Below, one piece after another: positions 54,924-62,187 of a DNA stretch of 64,000 nt. This stretch comes from Pseudomonadota bacterium (GTDB taxonomy: Bacteria; Pseudomonadota; Gammaproteobacteria; Pseudomonadales; Moraxellaceae). A model generated the notes under the pieces. It saw nothing but the letters and a program-made list of their open reading frames with translations, did not search any database and was not told the DNA's origin. Each line of letters opens with the position of its first letter. The stretch's first letter is position 1. The stretch lies in NCBI GenBank assembly GCA_023393635.1, contig JAEWKT010000052.1:27025-91024 (forward strand), read 5' to 3'. Made by a program: the position numbers and the translations under genes.

Positions 54924-54943
54924 ATTATATATTTTTATATAAT
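54924..54943. promoter_or_regulatory. Palindromic operator candidate with divergent -10 elements
   Basis: ATTATATA-TTTT-TATATAAT is a perfect 8-bp-arm palindrome in the 88-bp gap between bigR and pmpA. It contains TATAAT on both strands (54938-54943 plus, 54929-54924 minus), so a bound repressor would block both promoters. BigR-type proteins are known to bind AT-rich palindromes overlapping the -10 region. Confidence 0.6.
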
Positions 54944-54959
54944 ATAATTAAATAAATTA

Positions 54960-55388
54960 ATGGTGCTGATCATGCATGATTTCCTTATAGCGTTTCTTGG
55001 CGGGCTAATGCTTGGTGTATCAGTGGTGGGCTATTTATTCATTCACGGACGCATTGCAGGGATCAGCGGTTTAATTTACCAGACTTTAACTTTAAAAGAA
55101 GGCTTTAAAGGGCCTGCCCTTTGGTTTGTGCTGGGTTTGACCGTAACGCCCTTTTTTTATCATGTTGCCGTGCAGACTGAAATAACCCTCAGTGCTGATC
55201 CCATGTTACTGGTTATTGCTGGCTTACTGGTGGGCTTTGGCACACGCATGGGTTCTGGCTGCACCAGTGGACACGGCATTTGCGGTATCAGTCGCCTATC
55301 GCCACGTTCTATGTTTGCCACCGCGATATTTATGCTGGCAGGCATTGCCACAGTATATGTGATGCGCCATTTACTGACAGGCGCTTAA
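54960..55388 (+). CDS. pmpA: YeeE/YedE family transporter half, PmpA-like
   Basis: A 142-residue membrane protein with four hydrophobic segments and the motif GSGCTSGHGICGISRLS (about 99-115), whose cysteines guide sulfur compounds in YeeE-type thiosulfate or persulfide transport. It and the next gene are the two halves of a PmpAB pair. Starts at 54960 or 54972 are possible; neither has a ribosome binding site, and a promoter at 54938 would leave a very short leader. The gene lies 2 bp before pmpB. Confidence 0.88.
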   Translation: MVLIMHDFLIAFLGGLMLGVSVVGYLFIHGRIAGISGLIYQTLTLKEGFKGPALWFVLGLTVTPFFYHVAVQTEITLSADPMLLVIAGLLVGFGTRMGSGCTSGHGICGISRLSPRSMFATAIFMLAGIATVYVMRHLLTGA

Positions 55389-55390
55389 AC

Positions 55391-55822
55391 ATGACAAATA
55401 CGATGATGCTTAAAAATGTTTTGGCCTTGTTATTGGGTGGTTTATTTTCAATTGGGCTGATGTTCTCTGGCATGTCTAACCCTAAAAAAGTTCTGGATTT
55501 TTTAGATATTATGGGTCATTGGGATGCAAGTTTGGCATTTGTCATGGGTGGCGCTATTTTGGTGGCTTTTATCCCCTTTCAATATGCGTTAAAAAGGCAA
55601 AAAACGTTTTTTAATGAACCCATTGATTTGCCAATTGTACGTCAGCTTGACTCAAAACTATTATGGGGCGCGCTATTGTTTGGCATGGGTTGGGGAGTAG
55701 CAGGCATTTGCCCAGCACCTGCGCTAACCCTAATTGGTTTAGGTTATTACCAGGCTTTATACTTTATTGTTGCGATGTTTGCAGGCATGTTTTTATATGC
55801 TAAAACTATAGGCAGAAACTAA
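55391..55822 (+). CDS. pmpB: YeeE/YedE family transporter half, PmpB-like
   Basis: A 143-residue membrane protein with four hydrophobic segments, beginning NVLALLLGGLFSIGLMFSGMSNPKKVLDFLD and ending with the cysteine motif GVAGICPAPALTLIG (about 101-115). It is the second half of the sulfur transporter. The ATG at 55391 follows pmpA by 2 bp. A longer open frame reaching back into pmpA (to 55280) is only an overlap. The stop is next to the following ATG (1-bp gap). Confidence 0.88.
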   Translation: MTNTMMLKNVLALLLGGLFSIGLMFSGMSNPKKVLDFLDIMGHWDASLAFVMGGAILVAFIPFQYALKRQKTFFNEPIDLPIVRQLDSKLLWGALLFGMGWGVAGICPAPALTLIGLGYYQALYFIVAMFAGMFLYAKTIGRN

Positions 55823-55823
55823 A

Positions 55824-56729
55824 ATGACTGATATTCAAAATAAGCAGGCCGCATTTATACAAACACCACAAGTCCATGACTTTTTTGATGAAGCCACCAA
55901 TACGTTTAGTTATGTGGTGATTGACGAAGCAACTAGGCATTGTGCCATTATTGATAGCGTCCTTGATTATGATGCAGCCTCAGCCACCACGAATACCAAA
56001 AGCGCCGATGCCATGATTGATTTTGTGCGCACCAACCATTTAAGTGTTGAGTGGATTTTGGAAACCCATGTGCATGCTGATCATTTAACCGCCTCACAAT
56101 ACTTAAAAGCTCAGCTTGGTGGTAAAATCGCCATGAGCCATCAAATTGCAACAGTGCAAGACACCTTTGCCACTATTTATCATATGGATGCTAAAGCAAC
56201 AGGTTTGGCTCAGGCATTTGATTATTTATTTGATGACCATGAACCCTTTATGATTGGTTCTATACAGGCCTATAACATACCAACGCCTGGACATACGCCT
56301 GCTTGCTTAAGCTATGTAATTGGTGATGCCGTATTTGTGGGAGATACGCTATTTATGCCCGATTACGGCACAGCACGCTGCGACTTCCCCAAAGGCAATG
56401 CCAATGCATTATATGACTCTATTCAAGCACTGTATCAATTGCCCGATCAAACCCGTGTATTTTTATGCCATGACTATAAACCAGAAAATCGTCAGCATTA
56501 TCAATGTAGCACCACTATTGGCGAGCAAAAACAGCATAACACTCACTTAAACATGCACACTGCTAAAGCCGAGTTTGTACGTATGCGTGAACAGCGTGAT
56601 GCTGGCTTGGCAATGCCAAAACTGATTTTGCCAGCCATTCAAATTAACATGAATGCAGGACATTTTCCCAAGCCTGAAAGCAATGGACAATGTTATTTAA
56701 AACTGCCTTTAAACTACTTTCAATCATAG
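55824..56729 (+). CDS. blh: Persulfide dioxygenase-like MBL-fold protein (Blh/ETHE1 type)
   Basis: A 301-residue metallo-beta-lactamase-fold enzyme. Metal ligands: THVHADHLT (about 76-84), PTPGHTPACLSY, FVGDTLFMPDYGTARCDFPKG and the final FLCHDYKPENR. This pattern is that of ETHE1-like enzymes oxidising glutathione persulfide to sulfite. Unlike some bacterial versions it has no fused rhodanese domain. It is part of the pmpA-pmpB-blh unit; in the known bigR operons Blh removes sulfide toxicity. Confidence 0.88.
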   Translation: MTDIQNKQAAFIQTPQVHDFFDEATNTFSYVVIDEATRHCAIIDSVLDYDAASATTNTKSADAMIDFVRTNHLSVEWILETHVHADHLTASQYLKAQLGGKIAMSHQIATVQDTFATIYHMDAKATGLAQAFDYLFDDHEPFMIGSIQAYNIPTPGHTPACLSYVIGDAVFVGDTLFMPDYGTARCDFPKGNANALYDSIQALYQLPDQTRVFLCHDYKPENRQHYQCSTTIGEQKQHNTHLNMHTAKAEFVRMREQRDAGLAMPKLILPAIQINMNAGHFPKPESNGQCYLKLPLNYFQS

Positions 56730-56739
56730 GCTAAAACTG

Positions 56740-57099
56740 ATGTCCAATTTGCAGGATCCAAGAGTGTTACTGGCACTGGAAAGAACATTGCTGGCATGGA
56801 ATCGCAGTAGTTTGGCGTTAATGGCTTTTGGTTTTTTAATTGAAAAGTCAACTTTATTAGTTCACTTTATTGATCCAGTACGCTATGCGAATAAAATTCA
56901 CTTTAATTTTTGGCTCAGTATTATTGTGATTAGCTTTGGCTTAATCATTAGTTTGTGGTCGGTGTATCAATATAAAATTGCGCTACGCTCACTCACTGCC
57001 GCTGAAATGATAGAAGGCTATTCAGTTAACTTACCTGTGTTATTAAGCTTGTTTTCAGTATTTACGGGATTAATGCTAATTGCATCGTTTTTAATTTAA
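56740..57099 (+). CDS. DUF202 family membrane protein
   Basis: A 119-residue protein with three hydrophobic segments (about 22-42, 60-85, 97-118). LQDPRVLLALERTLLAWNRSSLALMAFGFLIEKS is the DUF202 signature (RTxLAWxRT type). It begins 10 bp after blh, so it belongs to the sulfur operon. A role for DUF202 in sulfide handling is not established; this linkage is a clue only. Confidence 0.85.
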   Translation: MSNLQDPRVLLALERTLLAWNRSSLALMAFGFLIEKSTLLVHFIDPVRYANKIHFNFWLSIIVISFGLIISLWSVYQYKIALRSLTAAEMIEGYSVNLPVLLSLFSVFTGLMLIASFLI

Positions 57100-57130
57100 G
57101 TTTAGAGACAATTGCAAGGCAACAGAACAC

Positions 57131-57164
57131 AAAAAAGCCCTGATACTCACATATCAAGGCTTTT
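57131..57164 (+). terminator. Terminator after the DUF202 gene (inside direct repeat copy A)
   Basis: AAAAGCC (57133-57139) and GGCTTTT (57158-57164) with an inner TGATA/TATCA stem form a hairpin. It also has an A-run on the left, so it could work in both directions. Confidence 0.65.
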
Positions 57165-57206
57165 AGGATTTCTCTGAATTACTTTATATAACTCAGGGAA
57201 TCAAAT
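57131..57206. repeat. Direct repeat copy A, left of the toxin-antitoxin genes
   Basis: About 76 bp, imperfectly repeated at 57944-58021. The first 36 bp match with 3 changes (terminator hairpin); the remainder aligns with small gaps and ends TCAGGGAATCAAAT against TCAGGCAATCAAAT in copy B. The toxin-antitoxin genes lie between the copies. Confidence 0.85.
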
Positions 57207-57269
57207 TTACCTTGGCTTTACTCCAATAGAATATTAAACTAAGTACGACAAAGTAGTACAAGGTTCGTG

Positions 57270-57590
57270 ATGTATACTGTATTTGAAACGGACTATTTTT
57301 CTAAATACTGCTTTTTGTACTGGACTCAACAAGAATATGAAGAGTTCAAAGTTTTTATTGCAGCAAACCCTGACGCTGGAGATGTTGAACCAGGAGCAGG
57401 TGGTATTAGAAAGGTTAGATGGTCAAGCGGTGGTAAAGGGAAAAGTGGAGGCGTAAGAGTAATTTATTACAATAGACTAGCCAGTGGTCAGATATGGTTA
57501 CTTACGCTTTACAGCAAGTCTAATATCAAACAGCTTGATAAAAAGACGCTAAAGCAATTAGTGGAGCTACTCAATGACAGTTTTGACTGA
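57270..57590 (+). CDS. RelE/HigB-type toxin of a type II toxin-antitoxin system
   Basis: A 106-residue protein of the RelE/HigB superfamily: YEEFKVFIAANPDAGDVEPGAGGIRKVRW, GKGKSGGVRVIYYNRLASGQIWLLTLYSK and KQLVELLNDSF fit the PF06296-like pattern of ribosome-dependent mRNA interferases; the Arg in GVRVIYY and terminal basic residues are the likely active site. The ATG at 57270 has AAGG 6 bp upstream; the GTG just before it (57267) is less likely. The toxin is first and overlaps the antitoxin by 17 bp, the higBA order. Confidence 0.88.
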   Translation: MYTVFETDYFSKYCFLYWTQQEYEEFKVFIAANPDAGDVEPGAGGIRKVRWSSGGKGKSGGVRVIYYNRLASGQIWLLTLYSKSNIKQLDKKTLKQLVELLNDSFD

Positions 57591-57882
57591 TAAAGAACTA
57601 GCATCTTTCGAAGCTACCCGTGACTTAAATGAAGAGTTACTGGTTGGCATCAAACAAATGCTTGCTAACACACCTGCTAAAGTATCTGTTATCACAGAAA
57701 CGGATGTCGCTTTAGCACGTAGGAAAGTAAATTTGACTCAGGTTGAATTTGCTAAAATGTTGAATATTTCCCGAAGAACACTTGAAGCATGGGAGCAAGG
57801 AAAACGTAACCCATCAGGAGCAGCAAAAACGCTAATAAAGTTATGCATTCAAAATCCTAATGCAATTAAAGAATTAGCCTGA
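57574..57882 (+). CDS. XRE-type antitoxin (HigA/NadS-like)
   Basis: A 102-residue DNA-binding antitoxin. The HTH is NLTQVEFAKMLNISRRTLEAWEQGKRNPSGAA (about 52-83), typical of the NadS/HigA group that pairs with RelE-like toxins. The N-terminal half has a flexible charged part that probably covers the toxin. Its start lies within the toxin gene (17-bp overlap), indicating coupled translation. It likely represses its own promoter in the AT-rich region before 57267. Confidence 0.88.
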   Translation: MTVLTDKELASFEATRDLNEELLVGIKQMLANTPAKVSVITETDVALARRKVNLTQVEFAKMLNISRRTLEAWEQGKRNPSGAAKTLIKLCIQNPNAIKELA

Positions 57883-57941
57883 TTAATTAACCCTATGGGA
57901 AATTATAAATATTGGGATGGCCTATATCATATCCCTGTAGC

Positions 57942-57977
57942 AAAAAAAAGCCCTGATACTCATATACCAAGGCTTTT
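57942..57977 (-). terminator. Terminator of tRNA-Leu (inside direct repeat copy B)
   Basis: On the minus strand AAAAGCC (57977-57971) pairs with GGCTTTT (57952-57946), followed by further T residues to 57942. It stands about 45 bp after the tRNA-Leu CCA end and would also stop the plus-strand antitoxin transcript. Confidence 0.65.
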
Positions 57978-58021
57978 AAGAAATTTCTGAATTCCCTGTT
58001 TTATAAATCAGGCAATCAAAT
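57944..58021. repeat. Direct repeat copy B, between the antitoxin and tRNA-Leu
   Basis: About 78 bp similar to copy A at 57131-57206. Its right end abuts the CCA end of tRNA-Leu at 58023, so this copy is the native downstream region of that tRNA gene and copy A the probable duplicate. Confidence 0.85.
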
Positions 58022-58022
58022 A

Positions 58023-58107
58023 TGGTGCGGATAAGAGGACTTGAACCTCCACGTCTTGCGACACTAATACCTGAAACTAGCGCGTCTACCAATTCCGCCA
58101 TATCCGC
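58023..58107 (-). tRNA. tRNA-Leu (anticodon CAG)
   Basis: An 85-nt class II tRNA on the minus strand: acceptor GCGGATA pairing with TATCCGC, anticodon stem CTAGT/ATTAG around TTCAGGT (anticodon CAG), variable arm, T arm with GGTTCAAGTCC, and an encoded CCA (58025-58023). Confidence 0.95.
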
Positions 58108-58121
58108 ATATTAGGTGCGCT

Positions 58122-58150
58122 AGTTTATGGATAATTGTTTATAGCGTCAA
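58122..58150 (-). promoter_or_regulatory. tRNA-Leu promoter
   Basis: TTGACG (58150-58145), 17-bp spacer, TAAACT (58127-58122) on the minus strand, followed by the GC-rich discriminator AGCGCACC. Confidence 0.7.
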
Positions 58151-58348
58151 GCAAAACCCTTGTGCTTCTTAGCGAATAAAACCCTGACCAACACAAAACC
58201 ACGCAATCTGCTTGAATTTTACTAGTACGACACCATATAAAACCATGATTAATACAACAAACTGCAACTTGTCACTTAAAAGACAGCATTTTAGTGTATG
58301 TTAGATCGACCAACAATTTTTAATGCTTAAGAGTAAAAAAGAGAACTT

Positions 58349-60763
58349 ATGAACTGGCAAGACCCAGATGCCGCAAGCGAAGCTGAACGCTATGACGCCC
58401 CTATTCCAAGTAGAACATTAATTCAACAAACCATTGCCGCAAAAAATGACGGCCTTTCCCATGCTGAGCTTGTAGAAGAATACAAGCTTGATCATCCTGA
58501 CGCTATTGAAGCCCTAAGCCGTCGCCTTGGTGCGATGGTTCGTGATGGCCAGCTCATCCGTTCGTCTGGCTATCCTGTGTTGTTTCGCATCGCCACTGAT
58601 GAAGACTTACTCACAGGCAAAGTGCAAAGCAACCCCAAAGGTTTTGGATTTGTCGTGCTTGATGACCAGATGGATATTTTCCTGCCAGAACGTGAAATGC
58701 GACTGGTGTTTAATGGTGACATCGTCAAAGTGCGTCAAAACGGTACTGATCGCCGTGGCCGTATGACTGGCTTTATTGTTGAAGTGACTGAACGCAGGCA
58801 AAAAGAACTGATTGGCAAAGTGATCGAGCATGAAGGTGAGTTTTTTGTTCAACCTGCACCGCCCAATAGTCACCAACCCATTGCCCTAGAGCCTGAACAA
58901 GTGACCGAAGCGGGTTTAAAGGCAGGTGATTCCACCCAAATTGCCATTGATGACTGGCCAACCCGTGATGAGTTTGCCAATGGGCATATTATTGCCAATC
59001 TGGCTGACAAAGCCGATAGCCAGCTTATTATTCCAGCCACGGTGCTGGATTTTGACTTGCCATTTGAGTTTAGCGATGAGGCCTTGGCCGAAGCCGAACG
59101 CTTTGCAGAACCAGGTGCCAGTGAACGTCAAAACCGTGTTGATCTGCGTGATTTGCCGTTAGTGACGATTGATGGCGAAGATGCACGTGATTTTGATGAT
59201 GCTGTCTATGCTGAAAAACGCAGCGGTGGTGGTTATCGCCTGGTGGTGGCCATTGCTGATGTGAGTCATTACGTCAGAATTGGTAGCGTATTAGATGATG
59301 ACGCGCAAGAACGGGGCACCTCGGTATATTTTCCAAACCATGTGATTCCCATGCTGCCCGAAGCACTATCCAATGGTTTATGTTCCCTTAAACCAGAGGT
59401 TGACCGCTTATGTATGGTCTGCGACATCAAATTATCGCGTTTAGGCCGTGTCACAGGCTATGAATTTTATCCCGCTGTCATGCATTCGCAAGCGCGTTTA
59501 ACCTATACCCAAGTGGCAGACTATCTGGCTGGGCAAACTGATGCCGTGCCAAACAATGCCCCTGTGCATAAATCATTAAATGTCCTGTTTCAACTGTTTC
59601 AAACCTTGCTGCAAGCCCGTCAGGAACGTGGTGCCATGGAGTTTGAAACCATTGAAACCTATATGACCTTTGATGAACTGGGTGCGATTAAGGAAATTTT
59701 GCCGCGCACCCGTAACAATGCACATCGCTTAATTGAAGAATGTATGTTGCTGGCCAACGTTTGTGCTGCCGATTTGGCCATAACTAACGATTTGCCCATT
59801 TTGTTCCGTAATCATGAAGCACCTGAGCCAAGTCGTGTGCAAAAAGTGCGTGATTATGTGCGCTTGCTGGGCTTTGATTTTCCAGAGCAACCCACGCAAA
59901 AAGATTATCAGTATATTATTGAAAAAACTGCTGATCGCATTGATGCGCCCAGTATTCATGCGGTGTTATTACGCTCAATGATGCAAGCCTATTACGGGCC
60001 AAAAAATCTGGGGCACTATGGTCTGGCCTACGATGCTTATACGCATTTTACCTCGCCTATTCGCCGCTATCCTGACCTGCTGTTACACCGTGCCATTAAA
60101 GCGTTTTTGAAGAAAAAACCCAATGTGTTAGAAGGTGAGGCACTGAGCGCAGCGGGTGAGCATTACTCACAAACTGAACGTAGGGCCGATGAAGCCTCGC
60201 GCAGTGTGATGAGCTGGCTTAAATGCAACTATATGCTCCAGCATGTGGGCGAAGAGTTTGACGGCACCATTACCACGGTAACTGACTTTGGCCTGTTTGT
60301 GACCCTCAATGATTTATACGTTGATGGCATGTTGCACATCAGCCAGTTGGGTGAAGATTACTTTGTATTTGATGCCTCAAGCCAGAGCTTAGTGGGTCAG
60401 CATCTTGGCCAGCGTTTTGGCTTAGGGGATCAGGTACGTATTAAAGTACTGGCAGTCCATCTGGAAGATCGTAAAATTGACTTTGCCCTGGTCAAACAAC
60501 TGACCGCGCAGGGCCGTGTTGTGCGCCAAAAAGCACCACGCCGCAATGATACGCCTGCTTCTAAAAATGCTCATAGTCCTGCCACTCCGAAAAGTAATGC
60601 TCAGAAAACTGCTGCACCTAAAGCCACAGGCAATGGAACACGCAACAAGAAAAAGGATGCCAATGGCAAAGCAGCAGATCATGCACGTACTGACAAACCA
60701 AAGGCAAAAAAAAGCAAACGACCTAGAAAACCCAATGCAAAACCACGTAGCGCAGACAGTTAA
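58349..60763 (+). CDS. rnr: Ribonuclease R
   Basis: An 804-residue 3'-5' exoribonuclease able to degrade structured RNA. Order: N-terminal winged-helix (about 20-85), two cold-shock domains (about 90-230), RNB catalytic domain with DLRDLPLVTIDGEDARDFDDAVY (about 267-289, the catalytic aspartates), an S1 domain (GTITTVTDFGLFVTLNDLYVDGMLHI, about 638-663) and a Lys/Ala-rich basic tail of about 90 residues. Length is typical. It is followed by a weak terminator hairpin. Confidence 0.97.
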   Translation: MNWQDPDAASEAERYDAPIPSRTLIQQTIAAKNDGLSHAELVEEYKLDHPDAIEALSRRLGAMVRDGQLIRSSGYPVLFRIATDEDLLTGKVQSNPKGFGFVVLDDQMDIFLPEREMRLVFNGDIVKVRQNGTDRRGRMTGFIVEVTERRQKELIGKVIEHEGEFFVQPAPPNSHQPIALEPEQVTEAGLKAGDSTQIAIDDWPTRDEFANGHIIANLADKADSQLIIPATVLDFDLPFEFSDEALAEAERFAEPGASERQNRVDLRDLPLVTIDGEDARDFDDAVYAEKRSGGGYRLVVAIADVSHYVRIGSVLDDDAQERGTSVYFPNHVIPMLPEALSNGLCSLKPEVDRLCMVCDIKLSRLGRVTGYEFYPAVMHSQARLTYTQVADYLAGQTDAVPNNAPVHKSLNVLFQLFQTLLQARQERGAMEFETIETYMTFDELGAIKEILPRTRNNAHRLIEECMLLANVCAADLAITNDLPILFRNHEAPEPSRVQKVRDYVRLLGFDFPEQPTQKDYQYIIEKTADRIDAPSIHAVLLRSMMQAYYGPKNLGHYGLAYDAYTHFTSPIRRYPDLLLHRAIKAFLKKKPNVLEGEALSAAGEHYSQTERRADEASRSVMSWLKCNYMLQHVGEEFDGTITTVTDFGLFVTLNDLYVDGMLHISQLGEDYFVFDASSQSLVGQHLGQRFGLGDQVRIKVLAVHLEDRKIDFALVKQLTAQGRVVRQKAPRRNDTPASKNAHSPATPKSNAQKTAAPKATGNGTRNKKKDANGKAADHARTDKPKAKKSKRPRKPNAKPRSADS

Positions 60764-60854
60764 TAACTATTAGATATGAGCTAGGTTGCAACATCTATAA
60801 GCAGTCTGCATTAAAGTGAATGCAAAACGTCCAAATAACGTATAAGCTCAAATA

Positions 60855-60881
60855 CCATCGCCTTAGCTGATGGCATTTTTT
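60855..60881 (+). terminator. Terminator after rnr
   Basis: CCATC (60855-60859) and GATGG (60869-60873) with a 9-nt loop, followed by CATTTTTT. The stem is short, so confidence is moderate. Confidence 0.5.
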
Positions 60882-60917
60882 ATTCATCTTTTATTCATCA
60901 TGGTCTGGATTGATCAC

Positions 60918-61628
60918 ATGCCTTTAAAATTTTATACCACAGCTTTCGTTTTAATGAGCAGCTTAGGTCTGGGCTTAACGGCCTGTACTTCCTCCAAACA
61001 GGCCGAGCAACGTATTATTGAGCTACAAGCCCAAGCACGGCATGAAGTCAACAATGATGAAGCGGTGGCAATTCTGTATACGCAACAACAAGCCACCAAC
61101 CCACAGCAATTAAATACCCTGATTCAGCAAAAGTTAAGCACTGCTTTTGAAATTGCTAAAAAATATCCAAGCGTTAAAGTGAGTTCAGGTCAACAAAGTA
61201 CCTCACCCATTTATAATAACAGTCAACGGATTACAGGTTGGTCAACCCACGCTGAAGTGATTCTAAAAAGTACCGATTTAAAAGCGGTCAGTGAGCTACT
61301 GGGTATATTGCAAGACCAGCTCATGCTGCAATCCCTGCAGTTTCAAGTGTCGACCCAGCAGCGTGAACAAGTTGAAAATCAATTAATTACCGAAGTATCA
61401 AAAACTTTTCAGCAACGGGCAACTATTGCCCAAAAAGCCTGGCAGTCGTCTAACTATGACTTGGTGAAGTTTAAAATTTTAAGTAATACCCAAACCACTC
61501 AACCCATTATGTACCAAAGTGCCATGGTGACAGCCGATGCCGCAGCAACAGCTTCTTCGCCTGCCCCAATACAGGCTGGTCAAAGCCAAATAGTGGTTGA
61601 AGCAATTGGCAGTATCCAACTGAAATAA
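60918..61628 (+). CDS. SIMPL-like (DUF541) lipoprotein
   Basis: A 236-residue lipoprotein: signal peptide and lipobox GLTAC (Cys23). The mature part has the pattern of SIMPL/DUF541 proteins (the segment QQSTSPIYNNSQRITGWSTHAEVILKS, then SELLGILQDQLMLQSLQFQVS), preceded by a long helical stretch rich in Gln. I start at ATG 60918; the open frame from 60870 begins inside the rnr terminator and hides the signal peptide. Function of the family is unclear. A strong promoter for rpoZ lies right after it. Confidence 0.75.
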   Translation: MPLKFYTTAFVLMSSLGLGLTACTSSKQAEQRIIELQAQARHEVNNDEAVAILYTQQQATNPQQLNTLIQQKLSTAFEIAKKYPSVKVSSGQQSTSPIYNNSQRITGWSTHAEVILKSTDLKAVSELLGILQDQLMLQSLQFQVSTQQREQVENQLITEVSKTFQQRATIAQKAWQSSNYDLVKFKILSNTQTTQPIMYQSAMVTADAAATASSPAPIQAGQSQIVVEAIGSIQLK

Positions 61629-61630
61629 CC

Positions 61631-61659
61631 TTGAGCTTGGCGCGCTTTAGCGGTATAAT
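61631..61659 (+). promoter_or_regulatory. sigma70 promoter of rpoZ
   Basis: TTGAGC (61631-61636), exactly 17 bp, and a perfect TATAAT (61654-61659). It starts 3 bp after the stop of the previous gene and gives a leader of about 50 nt to rpoZ. Confidence 0.75.
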
Positions 61660-61715
61660 TTTCGGTCTATCAAGGCTTTTAAGCTTAACTTATTCACTTT
61701 AAACGAGAACCTAAA

Positions 61716-61991
61716 ATGGCACGCGTAACTGTAGAAGATTGCTTAGATGCAGTAGATAACCGTTTTGAACTGGTTCTGGTCGCAGCGAAGCGTGCGCGTC
61801 AGCTGGCTCGTGGTATTAGCGAACCTACCCTGCCTTGGGAAAATGACAAGCCAACGGTGATGGCACTGCGCGAAATTGCAGAAGGCCATGTGACTCGTGA
61901 CATTCTCAAGCAAAAAGACGAGAACCTGCAACCGTCTAGCCTTGACCTAGCACTTGCCCCTGCTTTAAATCTGGATACCTTTAGCTTTTAA
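61716..61991 (+). CDS. rpoZ: RNA polymerase omega subunit
   Basis: A 91-residue omega subunit: ARVTVEDCLDAVDNRFELVLVAAKRARQLARG is the conserved N-terminal helix set that wraps the beta' C-terminus. It is followed by spoT as in most gammaproteobacteria, although a terminator-like hairpin stands between them and gmk is not upstream. Confidence 0.97.
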   Translation: MARVTVEDCLDAVDNRFELVLVAAKRARQLARGISEPTLPWENDKPTVMALREIAEGHVTRDILKQKDENLQPSSLDLALAPALNLDTFSF

Positions 61992-62040
61992 TAGGCGCAG
62001 TATCTGACTTTAAACGCAAACAGCGTGCTTGAAATATTAT

Positions 62041-62078
62041 AAAAAAGGTCTGATTTCATCAATAATCAGGCCTTTTTT
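62041..62078 (+). terminator. Terminator between rpoZ and spoT
   Basis: AAAAAAGGTCTGATT (62041-62055) pairs with AATCAGGCCTTTTTT (62064-62078), with one G-T pair and an 8-nt loop. It would reduce read-through into spoT. Confidence 0.85.
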
Positions 62079-62187
62079 CATTGAAATGCTTTAGTTATTA
62101 TAAATAAGCCATTTATTGATTGACAAGGCTCGCGTTTTGCTTTTGAGTAGAAGTTTAAACCCCATTGATTAATTTAGGAACCAGACT

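Noticed and set aside
55280..55390. Upstream extension of pmpB
   Set aside because: The extra 37 codons lie entirely in pmpA in another frame; the ATG at 55391 follows pmpA by 2 bp and matches the family start.
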